A DNA stretch of 64,000 nt from Pseudooceanicola onchidii (GTDB lineage Bacteria; Pseudomonadota; Alphaproteobacteria; Rhodobacterales; Rhodobacteraceae). The stretch covers positions 620,001-684,000 of the forward strand of contig NZ_SPUW01000001.1 of the NCBI RefSeq assembly GCF_004959925.1, given 5' to 3'. Positions 40,367 through 49,463 of this stretch are shown here, one piece after another. The first letter of the stretch is position 1, and each line of letters starts with the position of its first letter. Position numbers and translations under genes: made by a program. The notes beneath the pieces were generated by a model, which had not been told where the DNA came from, made no database searches, and was given only the letters and a program-made list of their open reading frames with translations.

Positions 40367-41968
40367 ATGGCCGAAGACAGATCATCAGACAGCTGGCACA
40401 CCGCAACCATCGAACGCGATCAGGCCCTGTTCAGTGAACTGCCTTACGGATCCTTCCCCTACGTGGCCAGTCACCCTGATACGCTGGCCACGGTGGCCAC
40501 GCTGATGGGGCGACAGGTGCCTGCGGTCGCGACGGCGCGGATCCTAGAGTTGGGCTGTGCCTCGGGTGGGAACCTGATCCCGATGGCGGTCGAATACCCC
40601 GGGGCGCGGCTGCATGGCATCGACCTGACCGAGCGGCACATCCGCGACGGGCAGGCGCGCATCGCGGCGCTTGGCCTGTCCAATGTCACGCTCGACGTCG
40701 CGGATCTTTTGACCATCGATTTCGGCGACAACGTCTACGATTACATCATCTGCCACGGCGTCTATTCCTGGGTCGATCAGGCGACGCAACAGGCGATCCT
40801 GCGGTTGATCAAGCGGCACCTTGCCCCGACCGGGATCGCCTATGTCAGCTACAATGTCCTGCCGGGCTGGCAACAGCGCAGCGTGATCCGGGACATCTTC
40901 GCCTTCAGCGATACAGGTCAGGGCAGTGTGCCGGACCGGGTGGCGCGCGGGCGGTGGTTGCTGGACCAGCTGGCCAAGGCCTCGGACCAGTCGACGCCCT
41001 ATGGCCAGATGCTGCGCCGCGAGGCCCAGCACCTGAGCGACCAGAACGACAGTTACCTGATGAGCGAATTCCTCGTGCAGGAAAACAGGCCGTGTTATTT
41101 CAAGGACTTCGCCGCCGATGCCAAGGCCGCCGGGCTGTCCTGGCTGGGCGAGGCCGCGTTGTCGTACCTGATGCAGGGGGCCGCCAACCCGCAGCTGGAC
41201 CAGGTCGTACGGGCCCTCGCGGGGCCGGATGACCTCCAGTACGAGCAATACCTGGATTTCCTTGCAGGCCGCCAGTTCCGCCAAAGTCTTCTGGTGCAGG
41301 ACGAAGCTGCCGTCGCGCGCAAGCTGGTGCCGGGCCGGTTGCAGCGCCTGCACCTGTCCAGCCCGCTGCGGCAACAGGCGATCGAGGCCTCTGAAGGGGC
41401 AGAGCCGTCGGCGCGGCGGCTCAGGGATCCCGTGACCGGGAAATCCATCACCACCAACGATCCTGCCGTGATCGCCGCCTTCGACCATCTGGGGCAACGC
41501 AGCCCCGCCACCATGCCCTTTGCCGAGGTGCTGCAGGTCGCGGTCGCGGCGGCGCCCGAGGGCCCTGCGGCACAGGTCGCCGAACGGGTGGCGCAGGCCG
41601 TGCTGAAACTTGGCCTTGCCGGCCTGTGCACCCTGCGGACCACGCCGATCGGGGCGGGCGGCGCGCAGCCTGTCCGACCCTGTCTTCGGCCGCTGGCCCG
41701 GCAGGAGCTGGCAGATGGTCAGGCCTGGATCACATCGGCCGACCACCGCCCCGTGCACCTCGGAGCTGTCGCGCCGCTGGCCCGCCTTTTCGATGGCAGC
41801 CGCACGGCCGATGCCCTTGCCGCCGCCATCGCCGCGCAGATCGAAGCCGGGGCCGTCGCGGTGGACCTCGACGGATCCGACAGCGCGGCGCAGTCGGTGC
41901 GGCTGATGCAGTCGCTGCTGGTCAGGTTCGCGCTGGCCGGAGTGCTTGCGCCGTCAGAGACCGCCTAG
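40367..41968 (+). CDS. SAM-dependent methyltransferase with regulatory domain (protein-lysine methyltransferase type)
   Basis: A 533-residue protein. The N-terminal class I methyltransferase domain has the SAM loop ILELGCASGGN at about 58-68 and the acidic GIDLTERHI. A middle regulatory domain of the Rickettsia PKMT type follows, then a C-terminal winged-helix-like part. Such enzymes methylate lysines of surface proteins in Rickettsia. ATG 40367 is preferred because homologues start near EDRSSDSWHTATIERD; 40265 would add 34 low-complexity residues. No clear RBS is seen. It diverges from the giant Hcp-repeat gene, a plausible substrate. Confidence 0.72.
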   Translation: MAEDRSSDSWHTATIERDQALFSELPYGSFPYVASHPDTLATVATLMGRQVPAVATARILELGCASGGNLIPMAVEYPGARLHGIDLTERHIRDGQARIAALGLSNVTLDVADLLTIDFGDNVYDYIICHGVYSWVDQATQQAILRLIKRHLAPTGIAYVSYNVLPGWQQRSVIRDIFAFSDTGQGSVPDRVARGRWLLDQLAKASDQSTPYGQMLRREAQHLSDQNDSYLMSEFLVQENRPCYFKDFAADAKAAGLSWLGEAALSYLMQGAANPQLDQVVRALAGPDDLQYEQYLDFLAGRQFRQSLLVQDEAAVARKLVPGRLQRLHLSSPLRQQAIEASEGAEPSARRLRDPVTGKSITTNDPAVIAAFDHLGQRSPATMPFAEVLQVAVAAAPEGPAAQVAERVAQAVLKLGLAGLCTLRTTPIGAGGAQPVRPCLRPLARQELADGQAWITSADHRPVHLGAVAPLARLFDGSRTADALAAAIAAQIEAGAVAVDLDGSDSAAQSVRLMQSLLVRFALAGVLAPSETA

Positions 41969-42858
41969 AGCGCCTCAACCGCATCCTCGGGTGCCGATCG
42001 CACCACGCCGCGCAGCGTGTCGCGGGCCAGTTCCGCCGTTGCCTCGACCACCAGCCTGTCGAAATCGGCGTCGCCGCTTTCGCTCAGCCTGCGGGTCTCA
42101 TCTGAGAGCGCGGGATAGCTGCCCTCCCACGGGGCACCGTTGCGCAGACCGAAGCCCGCGATGACCTTGGCCGGGTTGCGTTCAAACTCGCCGCCGCCGC
42201 CCTTGATCACGCTCAGCTGGTCCCAGCCCAGAAGCGCCGCCGCATCCGCCTGCAACAACCGGTACGAGGGGTGAAAGACCCCCTGCACGCTGGCCCGCGC
42301 CCGGCCCGGATTGAGCATCCGGCAGACCGTGTTGACGCAGGACCGCAGCCCGAAGGTGTCGCGCAGGTTCAGCAGGGCAAAAAGCGCGGGGTGGGCGGTT
42401 TCGAGCGTCATGTAGGCGATGCCGTCGCGGGCCAGCAGGGCCTCGGCCTCGGTCGCCGTGGCGGCCATGCCGATGCCCGCATCCGGCAACCCGTCGCGCA
42501 CCTTGCGATCCGCGCCGTTCCAGCCATGCAGCAGCACGCGGTGGCCGTCGTCGGCGATGCGGCGGGCGGCGTGCAGAAACAGTGGCGCGCCCCGCGTCCG
42601 CCCCGCAGCGTAGGACGGCCAGTCCAGGTCGACCCCGCCGACCGGGGCAATCCCGGCCTGCGCGGCTTCGGCAAAGCCGGCGATTTCCGGGGCCGTTTCG
42701 CCCTTCATCCGCAGCAGCATGAGGATCGCGCCAACGGCCTCGGGCGCGGCTTCGCCCGACAGCATCTGGCGCATCGCGTCCGTGGCCTCTTCCCGCGTCA
42801 GCGACCGCGACCGCCCGGGGCCGCGTCCAAGGGTGCGCACGTGTTCGGCCAGGCTCAC
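41965..42858 (-). CDS. ybiB: YbiB/TrpD2-like protein (anthranilate phosphoribosyltransferase fold)
   Basis: A 297-residue protein of the glycosyltransferase family 3 fold. An N-terminal helical domain (SLTREEATDAMRQMLSGEA) is followed by the nucleoside phosphorylase-like domain. The phosphoribosyl-pyrophosphate loop is degenerate compared with TrpD, as in YbiB/TrpD2, whose E. coli member binds nucleic acid. It overlaps nasA by 4 nt (42855-42858), so it is co-translated with nitrate reductase. Its last 4 nt overlap the convergent methyltransferase gene. Its role in nitrate assimilation is unknown. Confidence 0.78.
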   Translation of the reverse strand: MSLAEHVRTLGRGPGRSRSLTREEATDAMRQMLSGEAAPEAVGAILMLLRMKGETAPEIAGFAEAAQAGIAPVGGVDLDWPSYAAGRTRGAPLFLHAARRIADDGHRVLLHGWNGADRKVRDGLPDAGIGMAATATEAEALLARDGIAYMTLETAHPALFALLNLRDTFGLRSCVNTVCRMLNPGRARASVQGVFHPSYRLLQADAAALLGWDQLSVIKGGGGEFERNPAKVIAGFGLRNGAPWEGSYPALSDETRRLSESGDADFDRLVVEATAELARDTLRGVVRSAPEDAVEAL

Positions 42859-45488
42859 TCGGCGGCTTCCCTTGTCGTGGTCGTGGCGATCAGCGCCGCG
42901 ATCTCGGGTCGGCAGGATCCGCAGTTGGTGCCGGCCTGCAGCGCGTCACCGATAGCCTCGACGCTGATCAGCCCGTTCTGTTCGATGGCGCGCACGATGG
43001 TATTCACACCCACGCCGAAGCAGGAACACAGCACCGGGCCGGGGTCGAGCTGCCCGACAGGCCGCCGCCCGCCCAGCACTTGCGGCGCATCCGTGCCGGG
43101 CAGGGTGGCCAGGTAATCGCGCATGACGGCCACGGGTTCGCGTGCGATGAAAATCGCCCCCATCAGCCCGCTGTCGGTCGAAAGTGCCACTCGCGTGATC
43201 CCCCGGCCCGCGTCCCGGATGGTCGAGACCTGCGCCTGTTCAATGCCGAATATGCGCCGGGCCTCGGCATCCCAGTCCGCGATCTCGGTCGTTCCGGCAA
43301 ACTCTGCGCGGAACCCGGCCGTGGTCCGGGCAAGGGCCCAGTACTCCCCCGGCAGATCCATCGGACCGGAGGACACGGCGAATCCGTACCACCCGGCCTT
43401 GAACCGTTCAACCGACACGACCGAGGCCTTGCTTTCCGGCTGCCCCGACACCGGATCGACCGCCGCTGCCACCACCGCGTCGATCCGGGCCGAGGGCGCG
43501 GTTTCGCCCGTCCAGTGCATCGGTGCGAAGACCTGACCGGGCTGCACGCTGTCGGTGATGCGCGCGCGCAGGATCGCGCGGCCCGTGGGGCTTTGGATCT
43601 GCACCAGATCGGCCGCCGCGATCCCCTGCCGCTGCGCGTCATCGGGGTGGAGCTCAAGGAAGGGCTCGGCCAGGTGCGCGGACAGGCGCGGCGACAGGGC
43701 GGTCCGCGTCATCGTGTGCCACTGGTCGCGGATGCGCCCGGTGTTGAGCCGGAAGGGATAGCGCCGGTCGGTCTTCGCGGCGGGCGGCTGCCAGCGCACG
43801 GGGATCATCCGCGCCTTGCCGTCAGCATGGAAGAACTGCCCGTCCGCAAAGAACCGTCCGCCGGTGCGCGCCTGCGTCACCGGCCAGCGCACCGGTGCAA
43901 AGGCGTCGTAGGCCTCGTCGTCGATGTCCATCAGGCCCGAGATGTCGAAATCCCGGCCAAAGCAGCGCCCCGCGATGCCCGACAACGCGGCGTATTCACG
44001 AAAGATCTCGGCCGCGGAGGCATAGTCGAAGGCCGCGTCGAACCCCATGCGACGCCCGACCTCGGCCAGGATCGCCCAGTCCGGCCGCGCGCTGCCCGGC
44101 GCGGTTAGCACGGCCCTCTGGCGGCTGATCGTGCGGTCCGAATTGGTCACCGTGCCGTCCTTTTCCGCCCAGGCGGTCGCAGGCAGAAGCACATCGGCCA
44201 GCCGCGCGGTGTCGGTCGCGCCGGTCACGTCGCTGACCACGGTGAAATCGCACCCCGCGATGGCATCACGCACCCGGTCGGCATCGGGCATGGTGACGGC
44301 CGGATTGGTATGGATGATCCACAGCGCCTTGATCCGCCCGTCGCCCACGGCCCGGAACATGTCCACGGCCTTCAGCCCCGGCGCCTCTGGCATCACCGGC
44401 GCTTCCCAGAAGCTCCGCACGGCGCTGCGGTGATCGGGGTTTTCGATGTCCAGATGACAGGCCAGCATATTGGCCAGCCCGCCGACCTCGCGCCCGCCCA
44501 TGGCATTGGGCTGTCCGGTGACCGACAGCGGCCCGCAGCCGGGCTTGCCGACGCGCCCCGTGGCGAGGTGACAGTTCAGGATCGCGTTGACCTTGTCCGA
44601 GCCCGAGGTCGACTGGTTCACCCCCTGGCTGAACACCGTCACCACCTTTTCGGTCTTGATCCAGAGATCACAGAAGGCGGTGATCTGCGCCGCGTCCAGG
44701 CCCGTCGCGTCGATCGTGTCGCACTGCGCGGCGCGCAGGGTGTCGTCGAAGTCGTTGATCTGCCTCACGTATCCGGCGTCTACCGCGCCAGTTTCATAGA
44801 TCCGCGTCAGAAGCTGGTTGAAGAGCGCCACATCCCCGCCCGGCGCAATCGGCAGATGCAGGTCTGCGGTGTCGCAACTGGCCGTGCGGCGCGGATCGAT
44901 GACAACGATCCGCGTGCCCCGGGCCTTCCGCGCCGCCAGCAACCGCTGGTAAAGCACCGGATGACACCAGGCGAGGTTCGACCCGACCAGCACGACCAGG
45001 TCGGCCTCGTCCAGGTCCTCGTAGGTTTGCGGCACCGTGTCGGTCCCGAAGGCGCGCTTGTGGCCCGCCACGGTCGAGGCCATGCAAAGCCTTGAGTTCG
45101 TGTCGATATTCGCCGACCCGATGAAGCCCTTCATCAGCTTGTTGGCGACGTAGTAGTCCTCGCTCAGCAATTGCCCCGAGACGTAGAAGGCCACGCTGTC
45201 GGCGCCGTGATCGGCGACGGTCTGGCGGAACCGGTCGGCCACCTGTTGCAGCGCCGCGTCCCAAGGTGTCGCGACCCCGCCGACCATCGGCGCGCGCAGC
45301 CGCCCGCCCAGCCCGACGGTTTCGCCTAGCGCCGAGCCCTTGGAGCAAAGCCGCCCGAAGTTCGCCGGGTGGTCCGGGTCGCCCCGCACATCCAGCCCGC
45401 CCATCCCGTCCGCACGCAGCAGAACACCGCAGCCGACACCGCAATAGGGGCAGGTCGACCGGACCTCGGGCAGGGCGGAGCCGTCCAT
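42855..45488 (-). CDS. nasA: Assimilatory nitrate reductase catalytic subunit
   Basis: An 877-residue molybdopterin enzyme. The N-terminal 4Fe-4S motif is CPYCGVGCGV with a later GRLCSKG. The Mo-bis-MGD body covers about 60-690. A C-terminal BFD-like 2Fe-2S module carries Cys in VLCSCFGVGV and TNCGSCRPE. The C-terminal Fe-S extension is typical of assimilatory enzymes fed by NADH or ferredoxin chains. It overlaps ybiB (ATGA) and abuts nirD by one base (45488). Confidence 0.93.
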   Translation of the reverse strand: MDGSALPEVRSTCPYCGVGCGVLLRADGMGGLDVRGDPDHPANFGRLCSKGSALGETVGLGGRLRAPMVGGVATPWDAALQQVADRFRQTVADHGADSVAFYVSGQLLSEDYYVANKLMKGFIGSANIDTNSRLCMASTVAGHKRAFGTDTVPQTYEDLDEADLVVLVGSNLAWCHPVLYQRLLAARKARGTRIVVIDPRRTASCDTADLHLPIAPGGDVALFNQLLTRIYETGAVDAGYVRQINDFDDTLRAAQCDTIDATGLDAAQITAFCDLWIKTEKVVTVFSQGVNQSTSGSDKVNAILNCHLATGRVGKPGCGPLSVTGQPNAMGGREVGGLANMLACHLDIENPDHRSAVRSFWEAPVMPEAPGLKAVDMFRAVGDGRIKALWIIHTNPAVTMPDADRVRDAIAGCDFTVVSDVTGATDTARLADVLLPATAWAEKDGTVTNSDRTISRQRAVLTAPGSARPDWAILAEVGRRMGFDAAFDYASAAEIFREYAALSGIAGRCFGRDFDISGLMDIDDEAYDAFAPVRWPVTQARTGGRFFADGQFFHADGKARMIPVRWQPPAAKTDRRYPFRLNTGRIRDQWHTMTRTALSPRLSAHLAEPFLELHPDDAQRQGIAAADLVQIQSPTGRAILRARITDSVQPGQVFAPMHWTGETAPSARIDAVVAAAVDPVSGQPESKASVVSVERFKAGWYGFAVSSGPMDLPGEYWALARTTAGFRAEFAGTTEIADWDAEARRIFGIEQAQVSTIRDAGRGITRVALSTDSGLMGAIFIAREPVAVMRDYLATLPGTDAPQVLGGRRPVGQLDPGPVLCSCFGVGVNTIVRAIEQNGLISVEAIGDALQAGTNCGSCRPEIAALIATTTTREAAE

Positions 45489-45817
45489 CAGGCCACTCTC
45501 CGCGATCCGATGGAGGCCGCGTCGATCTGAACCCGGTCACCCTCCACCCGCACGGGGTAGGTGGTGATGCGGGCGTCTTCGCCGATGGCCTCGCCGGTGT
45601 TCAGATCAAACACCCAGTTGTGCAGCGGGCAGGTGATCTTCTGGCCGTGCACGATGCCCTCGGCCAGCGGCCCCGCCTTGTGCGGGCAGGTGTTCGAGGC
45701 CGCGAAGACCTCGGCCTCGGCCGTGCGGAACAGCGCGATGCAGCCCACGGGCGTCTTGATCACGCGCGCCCCGCGCAGGGGGACGTCGTCCAGCGATCCG
45801 ATGTCGATCCAGCTCAT
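45488..45817 (-). CDS. nirD: Nitrite reductase small subunit (Rieske-like NirD)
   Basis: A 109-residue Rieske-fold protein. ATG 45817 is preceded by AAGGAGA. Both Rieske ligand pairs are visible, TCPHKAGP and CPLHNWVF, so a 2Fe-2S cluster can bind, unlike many NirD proteins that have lost it. It partners NirB in the NADH-dependent six-electron reduction of nitrite to ammonium. Longer frames upstream run through the hairpin-rich gap and are rejected. Confidence 0.9.
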   Translation of the reverse strand: MSWIDIGSLDDVPLRGARVIKTPVGCIALFRTAEAEVFAASNTCPHKAGPLAEGIVHGQKITCPLHNWVFDLNTGEAIGEDARITTYPVRVEGDRVQIDAASIGSRRVA

Positions 45818-45894
45818 TGGGTGTCTCCTTGAGTCGTCATCACAGGCATCCCCTTCAGTTGGCGAACAAGAACTCCGCCCCGAACATATGTCCC

Positions 45895-46020
45895 GCCCGG
45901 CGGTAACGCCGGGCAGTGCCGCGTTGACCGGCAGGTGTTTGCAGGCAAACACCGAGAGGGGCCCGCCCCCCAGGGCGGTGCTTTCGCGCCACCCTCGGGG
46001 CGGTCGCTGCCCTCAGCGAC
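45895..46020. repeat. Cluster of four hairpins between nirB and nirD
   Basis: Inverted repeats lie at 45895-45914 (GCCCGGCG/CGCCGGGC), 45934-45953 (GGTGTTTGC/GCAAACACC), 45963-45978 (CCGCCC/GGGCGG) and 46003-46020 (GTCGCTG/CAGCGAC). None has a T-run, so they look like REP-type or mRNA-stabilising elements. The gap (45818-46076) is the largest inside the downstream part of the operon and holds no supported gene. Confidence 0.6.
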
Positions 46021-46076
46021 GACCGCAGTCGGACTTGCTCTCATGACACCTGAATGGGCAGCGATTGTGGACCCAC

Positions 46077-48509
46077 TCATTCCGCCGCCTCCAGCGTCAG
46101 ATCGGCCAGCGGCTGGTACCGCTCGGCGCGCGTCTTCACATGATCCGCCCAGGGATCCTTGCGATAGACCGTCTGCGACAGCTCGAAGGCCTCGACCAGC
46201 CGCTGGCGTTCTGCCAGATCGTCGACGACCCGCGCCTTCACCCAGTCGAGACCCACCTTCTTGACCCACTTGTAGGGCCGGTCCAGGTACTTGGCGTTCT
46301 CGCGGTAGAGTTGGATGAAGGCCACCGTCAGCGCGATCGCCTCCTCCTCGGTCGCTGCATCCGCCAGGCGTTCCGTTTCCTTCACGTCCATGCCGGCCGC
46401 GCCCGCGACCCCGATCTGGTAGCCCGAGTCGACGCAGATGATGCCCACGTCCTTGCAGGTCGCCTCGGCACAGTTGCGCGGACAGCCGGACACGCCCAGC
46501 TTGACCTTGTGCGGCGTCCACGACCCCCAGAGGATCTTTTCCAGCTTGATCCCGAGGCCCGTGGAATCCTGGGTGCCAAAGCGGCACCAGTCGGACCCGA
46601 CACAGGTCTTCACGGTGCGCAGACCCTTGGAATACGCATGTCCCGAGACCATCCCGGCGTCGTTCAGATCGGACCAGATGGCGGGCAGATCTTCGCCCTT
46701 CACGCCCAGCAGGTCGATCCGCTGGCCGCCGGTGACCTTGACCGCCGCGCCGTATTTCTCGGCCGCATCGGCAATCGCGCGCAGCTCTTTCGCGTCGGTC
46801 ATCCCGCCCCACATCCGCGGCATGACCGAGAAGGTGCCGTCCTTCTGGATATTGGCGTGTTTGCGTTCGTTGATGAACCGCGACTGCGGGTCATCCTGAT
46901 ACTCGACCGGCCAGTCCGCCAGCAGGTAGAAGTTCACCGCAGGCCGACAGACATGACAGCCGTTGCGCGTCTTCCAGCCAAGCTCCTGCCAGACGGCCTC
47001 TTGCGACTTAAGTTCCTGCGACTTGATCAGCCGCCGCACGTCCTCGTGCGTCAGGTCGCAGCACCCACAGATCGGTTGCGTGGTCGGCAGCACGAAGCTG
47101 TCGCCAAGCGTGACCTGCAGCACCTGCTCGACCAGCCCGGTACATGTCCCGCAGGACGCGCTGGCCTTGGTCGTGGCCTTCACGGCGCCCAGATCGGTCG
47201 CCCCCGCTTCGATCGCCGCGACGATGTCGCCCTTGCACACGCCGTTACAGCCACAGATTTCCGCCTCAGGCGGCAAGGCTGCAACGGCTGAGAGAGGGTC
47301 CGCAGAGGCGCCCCCCTGGAAGGCAGGCCCGAAGATCAGTGTCTCGCGCATCTCGGCGATGTCGGTGCCGTCCTTGATCAGCCCGAAGAACCAGTTGCCG
47401 TCGGCCGTGTCGCCATACATCACCGCCCCGATCAGGCGGTCATCCTCGATCACCAGCCGCTTGTAGATACCCCGACCCGGGTCGCGATAGACGATGTCCT
47501 CGCGCCCCTCGCCGTCGCCAAAGTCGCCCGCACTGAAGAGATCGCAGCCCGTGACCTTCAGCTTGGTCGACAGCTCTTTCATCTGGAAGGTCGCGTCTTC
47601 GCCGGTCAGGGTCTTGGCCAGCACCTTGGCCTGATCGTAAAGCGGCGCGACAAGTCCGAAGACGTTGCCCTTGTATTCGATGCATTCACCGACGGCGTAG
47701 ACGTCTTCGACCCCCGTGCGCATCTGCGCATCCACGTGGATCGCCCGGCCGCAGGGGATACCCGCATCCTTGGCCAGCTGCACCGCCGGGCGGATGCCCA
47801 CGGCCATCACGACGATGTCGCAGGGCAGTTCGGTGCCATCCTTCAGAACGACCTTTTCAACCTTGCCGTCGCCTTCGATCCGGTCGGTCGAGGCTTCGAG
47901 CATCACGGTGATCCCGCGCCCCTCAAGATCCTTCTTCAGAAGATACCCCGCCGCCGGATCCAGCTGCCGCTCCATCAGGTGGCCCATCAGGTGCAGGACC
48001 GTCACCTCCATGCCGCGCAGCCGTAGCGCCGCCGCGGCCTCAAGCCCCAGCAGGCCACCGCCGATGACGACCGCCCTGGCACCCGGTTTGGCCGAAGCCT
48101 CGGTCATCGCATCGGTGTCTTCCAGATCGCGGAAGGCCACCACGCCCGGCAGATCATGGCCGGGGCAGGGGATGATGAAGGCCGACGACCCGGTGCCGAA
48201 GACCAGCTTGTCGTAAGGCACTTCGCCCTTTTCGCCGACGACCACCTTGCGGGCGGTATCGACCGAAATGACCTTTTCGCCGAACCGGCAATTCACCTTG
48301 TTCGAGCCATACCAATCGTCGTCGTGGGTGACGATCTCGGCAAAGCTCTTCTCGCCGGACAGCACCGGCGACAGCATGATACGGTTATAGTTCCCGCGCG
48401 GCTCCGCGTTGAAGAGCGTGATGTCATACGCCCCGGCGTCCGCTTCGATCAGGTGTTCCAGGAACCGGCCAGAGGCCATCCCGGCACCGATAACGACAAG
48501 TTTCTGCAT
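46077..48509 (-). CDS. nirB: Assimilatory nitrite reductase large subunit (NADH)
   Basis: An 810-residue enzyme. The N-terminal FAD/NAD domains (VVIGAGMASGRFLEHL; second Rossmann VVIGGGLLGLEAA) are followed by a BFD-like 2Fe-2S domain (CGCNGVCKGD ... SCGTC). A second Cys set follows (CGCCDLTHED ... GCHVCRP). The siroheme-4Fe4S domain has CVGSDWCRFG and GCPRNCAEATCKD. It reduces nitrite to ammonium. Siroheme comes from cysG at 56012-57382. It starts 12 nt after the GAF gene. Confidence 0.95.
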   Translation of the reverse strand: MQKLVVIGAGMASGRFLEHLIEADAGAYDITLFNAEPRGNYNRIMLSPVLSGEKSFAEIVTHDDDWYGSNKVNCRFGEKVISVDTARKVVVGEKGEVPYDKLVFGTGSSAFIIPCPGHDLPGVVAFRDLEDTDAMTEASAKPGARAVVIGGGLLGLEAAAALRLRGMEVTVLHLMGHLMERQLDPAAGYLLKKDLEGRGITVMLEASTDRIEGDGKVEKVVLKDGTELPCDIVVMAVGIRPAVQLAKDAGIPCGRAIHVDAQMRTGVEDVYAVGECIEYKGNVFGLVAPLYDQAKVLAKTLTGEDATFQMKELSTKLKVTGCDLFSAGDFGDGEGREDIVYRDPGRGIYKRLVIEDDRLIGAVMYGDTADGNWFFGLIKDGTDIAEMRETLIFGPAFQGGASADPLSAVAALPPEAEICGCNGVCKGDIVAAIEAGATDLGAVKATTKASASCGTCTGLVEQVLQVTLGDSFVLPTTQPICGCCDLTHEDVRRLIKSQELKSQEAVWQELGWKTRNGCHVCRPAVNFYLLADWPVEYQDDPQSRFINERKHANIQKDGTFSVMPRMWGGMTDAKELRAIADAAEKYGAAVKVTGGQRIDLLGVKGEDLPAIWSDLNDAGMVSGHAYSKGLRTVKTCVGSDWCRFGTQDSTGLGIKLEKILWGSWTPHKVKLGVSGCPRNCAEATCKDVGIICVDSGYQIGVAGAAGMDVKETERLADAATEEEAIALTVAFIQLYRENAKYLDRPYKWVKKVGLDWVKARVVDDLAERQRLVEAFELSQTVYRKDPWADHVKTRAERYQPLADLTLEAAE

Positions 48510-48521
48510 CTCTCGGCTCCT

Positions 48522-49463
48522 TTAAAGGTACCAGGCCACGACGTGGCTGAGTTCACCGTGTTGATGGATGGGCAGCGCGACCATTGACGCATAGCCCGCC
48601 GTGATCCCCGGTTTGCCCGCCTCGATCACCGGCACGCCGGTGCCCAGCACGCGGCCGATGGCCCCCTGCCAGGCGACGGCCTTGCGTTCGTTGCCGGCGT
48701 TTTCGGGATCCCAGAGCGCGCCGTCGCGGGCACAGATCCCGTCGACCAGCCGCGCTTCGTTCGCGCTGCCGTTGCGGGCGGCGCGGGCGTCCCAGATCTC
48801 GAACCGGCGGGCGATCGGCGTGCCCTGGGCCGACAGCAGCGTGAGCACGAAGGACGTGTCGCCCGGCACCGGGATCGGCAGGCCCAATCCCGTCGTCAGT
48901 CCGGCCTTGGCCGCACTGTCGGCGCGGATGAACTTGTAGCCCGAACCGAGGTCGCGCATCAGCATCGGCGTGTGCGAGGACCAGACACCGCCGGGCAGGC
49001 CCTGGCCGCGCGGGAAATGCGTGTGCTGGCTGACCCATTCGAAATGCTTGGCGGCCCCGTAGTAGCCATCGTCGAGCATCAGGAGCCCGTCGTTTTCGTG
49101 CCAGACCTCGATCGCGCCGGTGCGCTGATCATCGTCGCCGCACAGCACGACCAGCACGGCCTTCAGCACCTTGCCATCGAAGACCGGGATCGCCACGGCC
49201 GAGGTCAGCCCGGCCTCGGCCGCGGCTTCGATCCGCTGAAAGTACGACCCGTCAAACCCCTTGAGCACGACCGGCCGTGCCTCGGCCCAGGCCTTGCCCG
49301 GCAGCCCTTCGCCCTTTGCGAAGGACACGCGGCGCGAGGCGTCTTCGAACGCGGCGAGGGTGCCATAGTCGCCCCCGGCATGGACCAGCGTGTCACCCTC
49401 GGGCACCCAGACCTCGGAGACCTGGATGAAGGTGCGGACCTCGGCGTCCAGAACCGTTTCCAT
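48522..49463 (-). CDS. GAF-repeat protein of the nitrate operon
   Basis: A 313-residue protein. Two related modules repeat the order FAKGEGLPGKAW ... AEAGLTSAVAIPV and FPRGQGLPGGVW ... AKAGLTTGLGLPI. A shorter third stretch (ITAGYASMVALPIHQHGE) suggests three GAF-like units without an output domain. ATG 49463 overlaps the ATPase TGA by one base (TGATG); GTG 49466 is possible. It lies between the transporter and nitrite reductase genes, so it may sense nitrate, nitrite or redox state, or bind a reductase subunit. Function unknown. Confidence 0.7.
   Translation of the reverse strand: METVLDAEVRTFIQVSEVWVPEGDTLVHAGGDYGTLAAFEDASRRVSFAKGEGLPGKAWAEARPVVLKGFDGSYFQRIEAAAEAGLTSAVAIPVFDGKVLKAVLVVLCGDDDQRTGAIEVWHENDGLLMLDDGYYGAAKHFEWVSQHTHFPRGQGLPGGVWSSHTPMLMRDLGSGYKFIRADSAAKAGLTTGLGLPIPVPGDTSFVLTLLSAQGTPIARRFEIWDARAARNGSANEARLVDGICARDGALWDPENAGNERKAVAWQGAIGRVLGTGVPVIEAGKPGITAGYASMVALPIHQHGELSHVVAWYL

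Noticed and set aside
45814-46812. Frame on - covering the nirB 3' end and the nirB-nirD gap
   Set aside because: Mostly a shifted frame of nirB. The part in the gap translates hairpin repeats and has no supported start.
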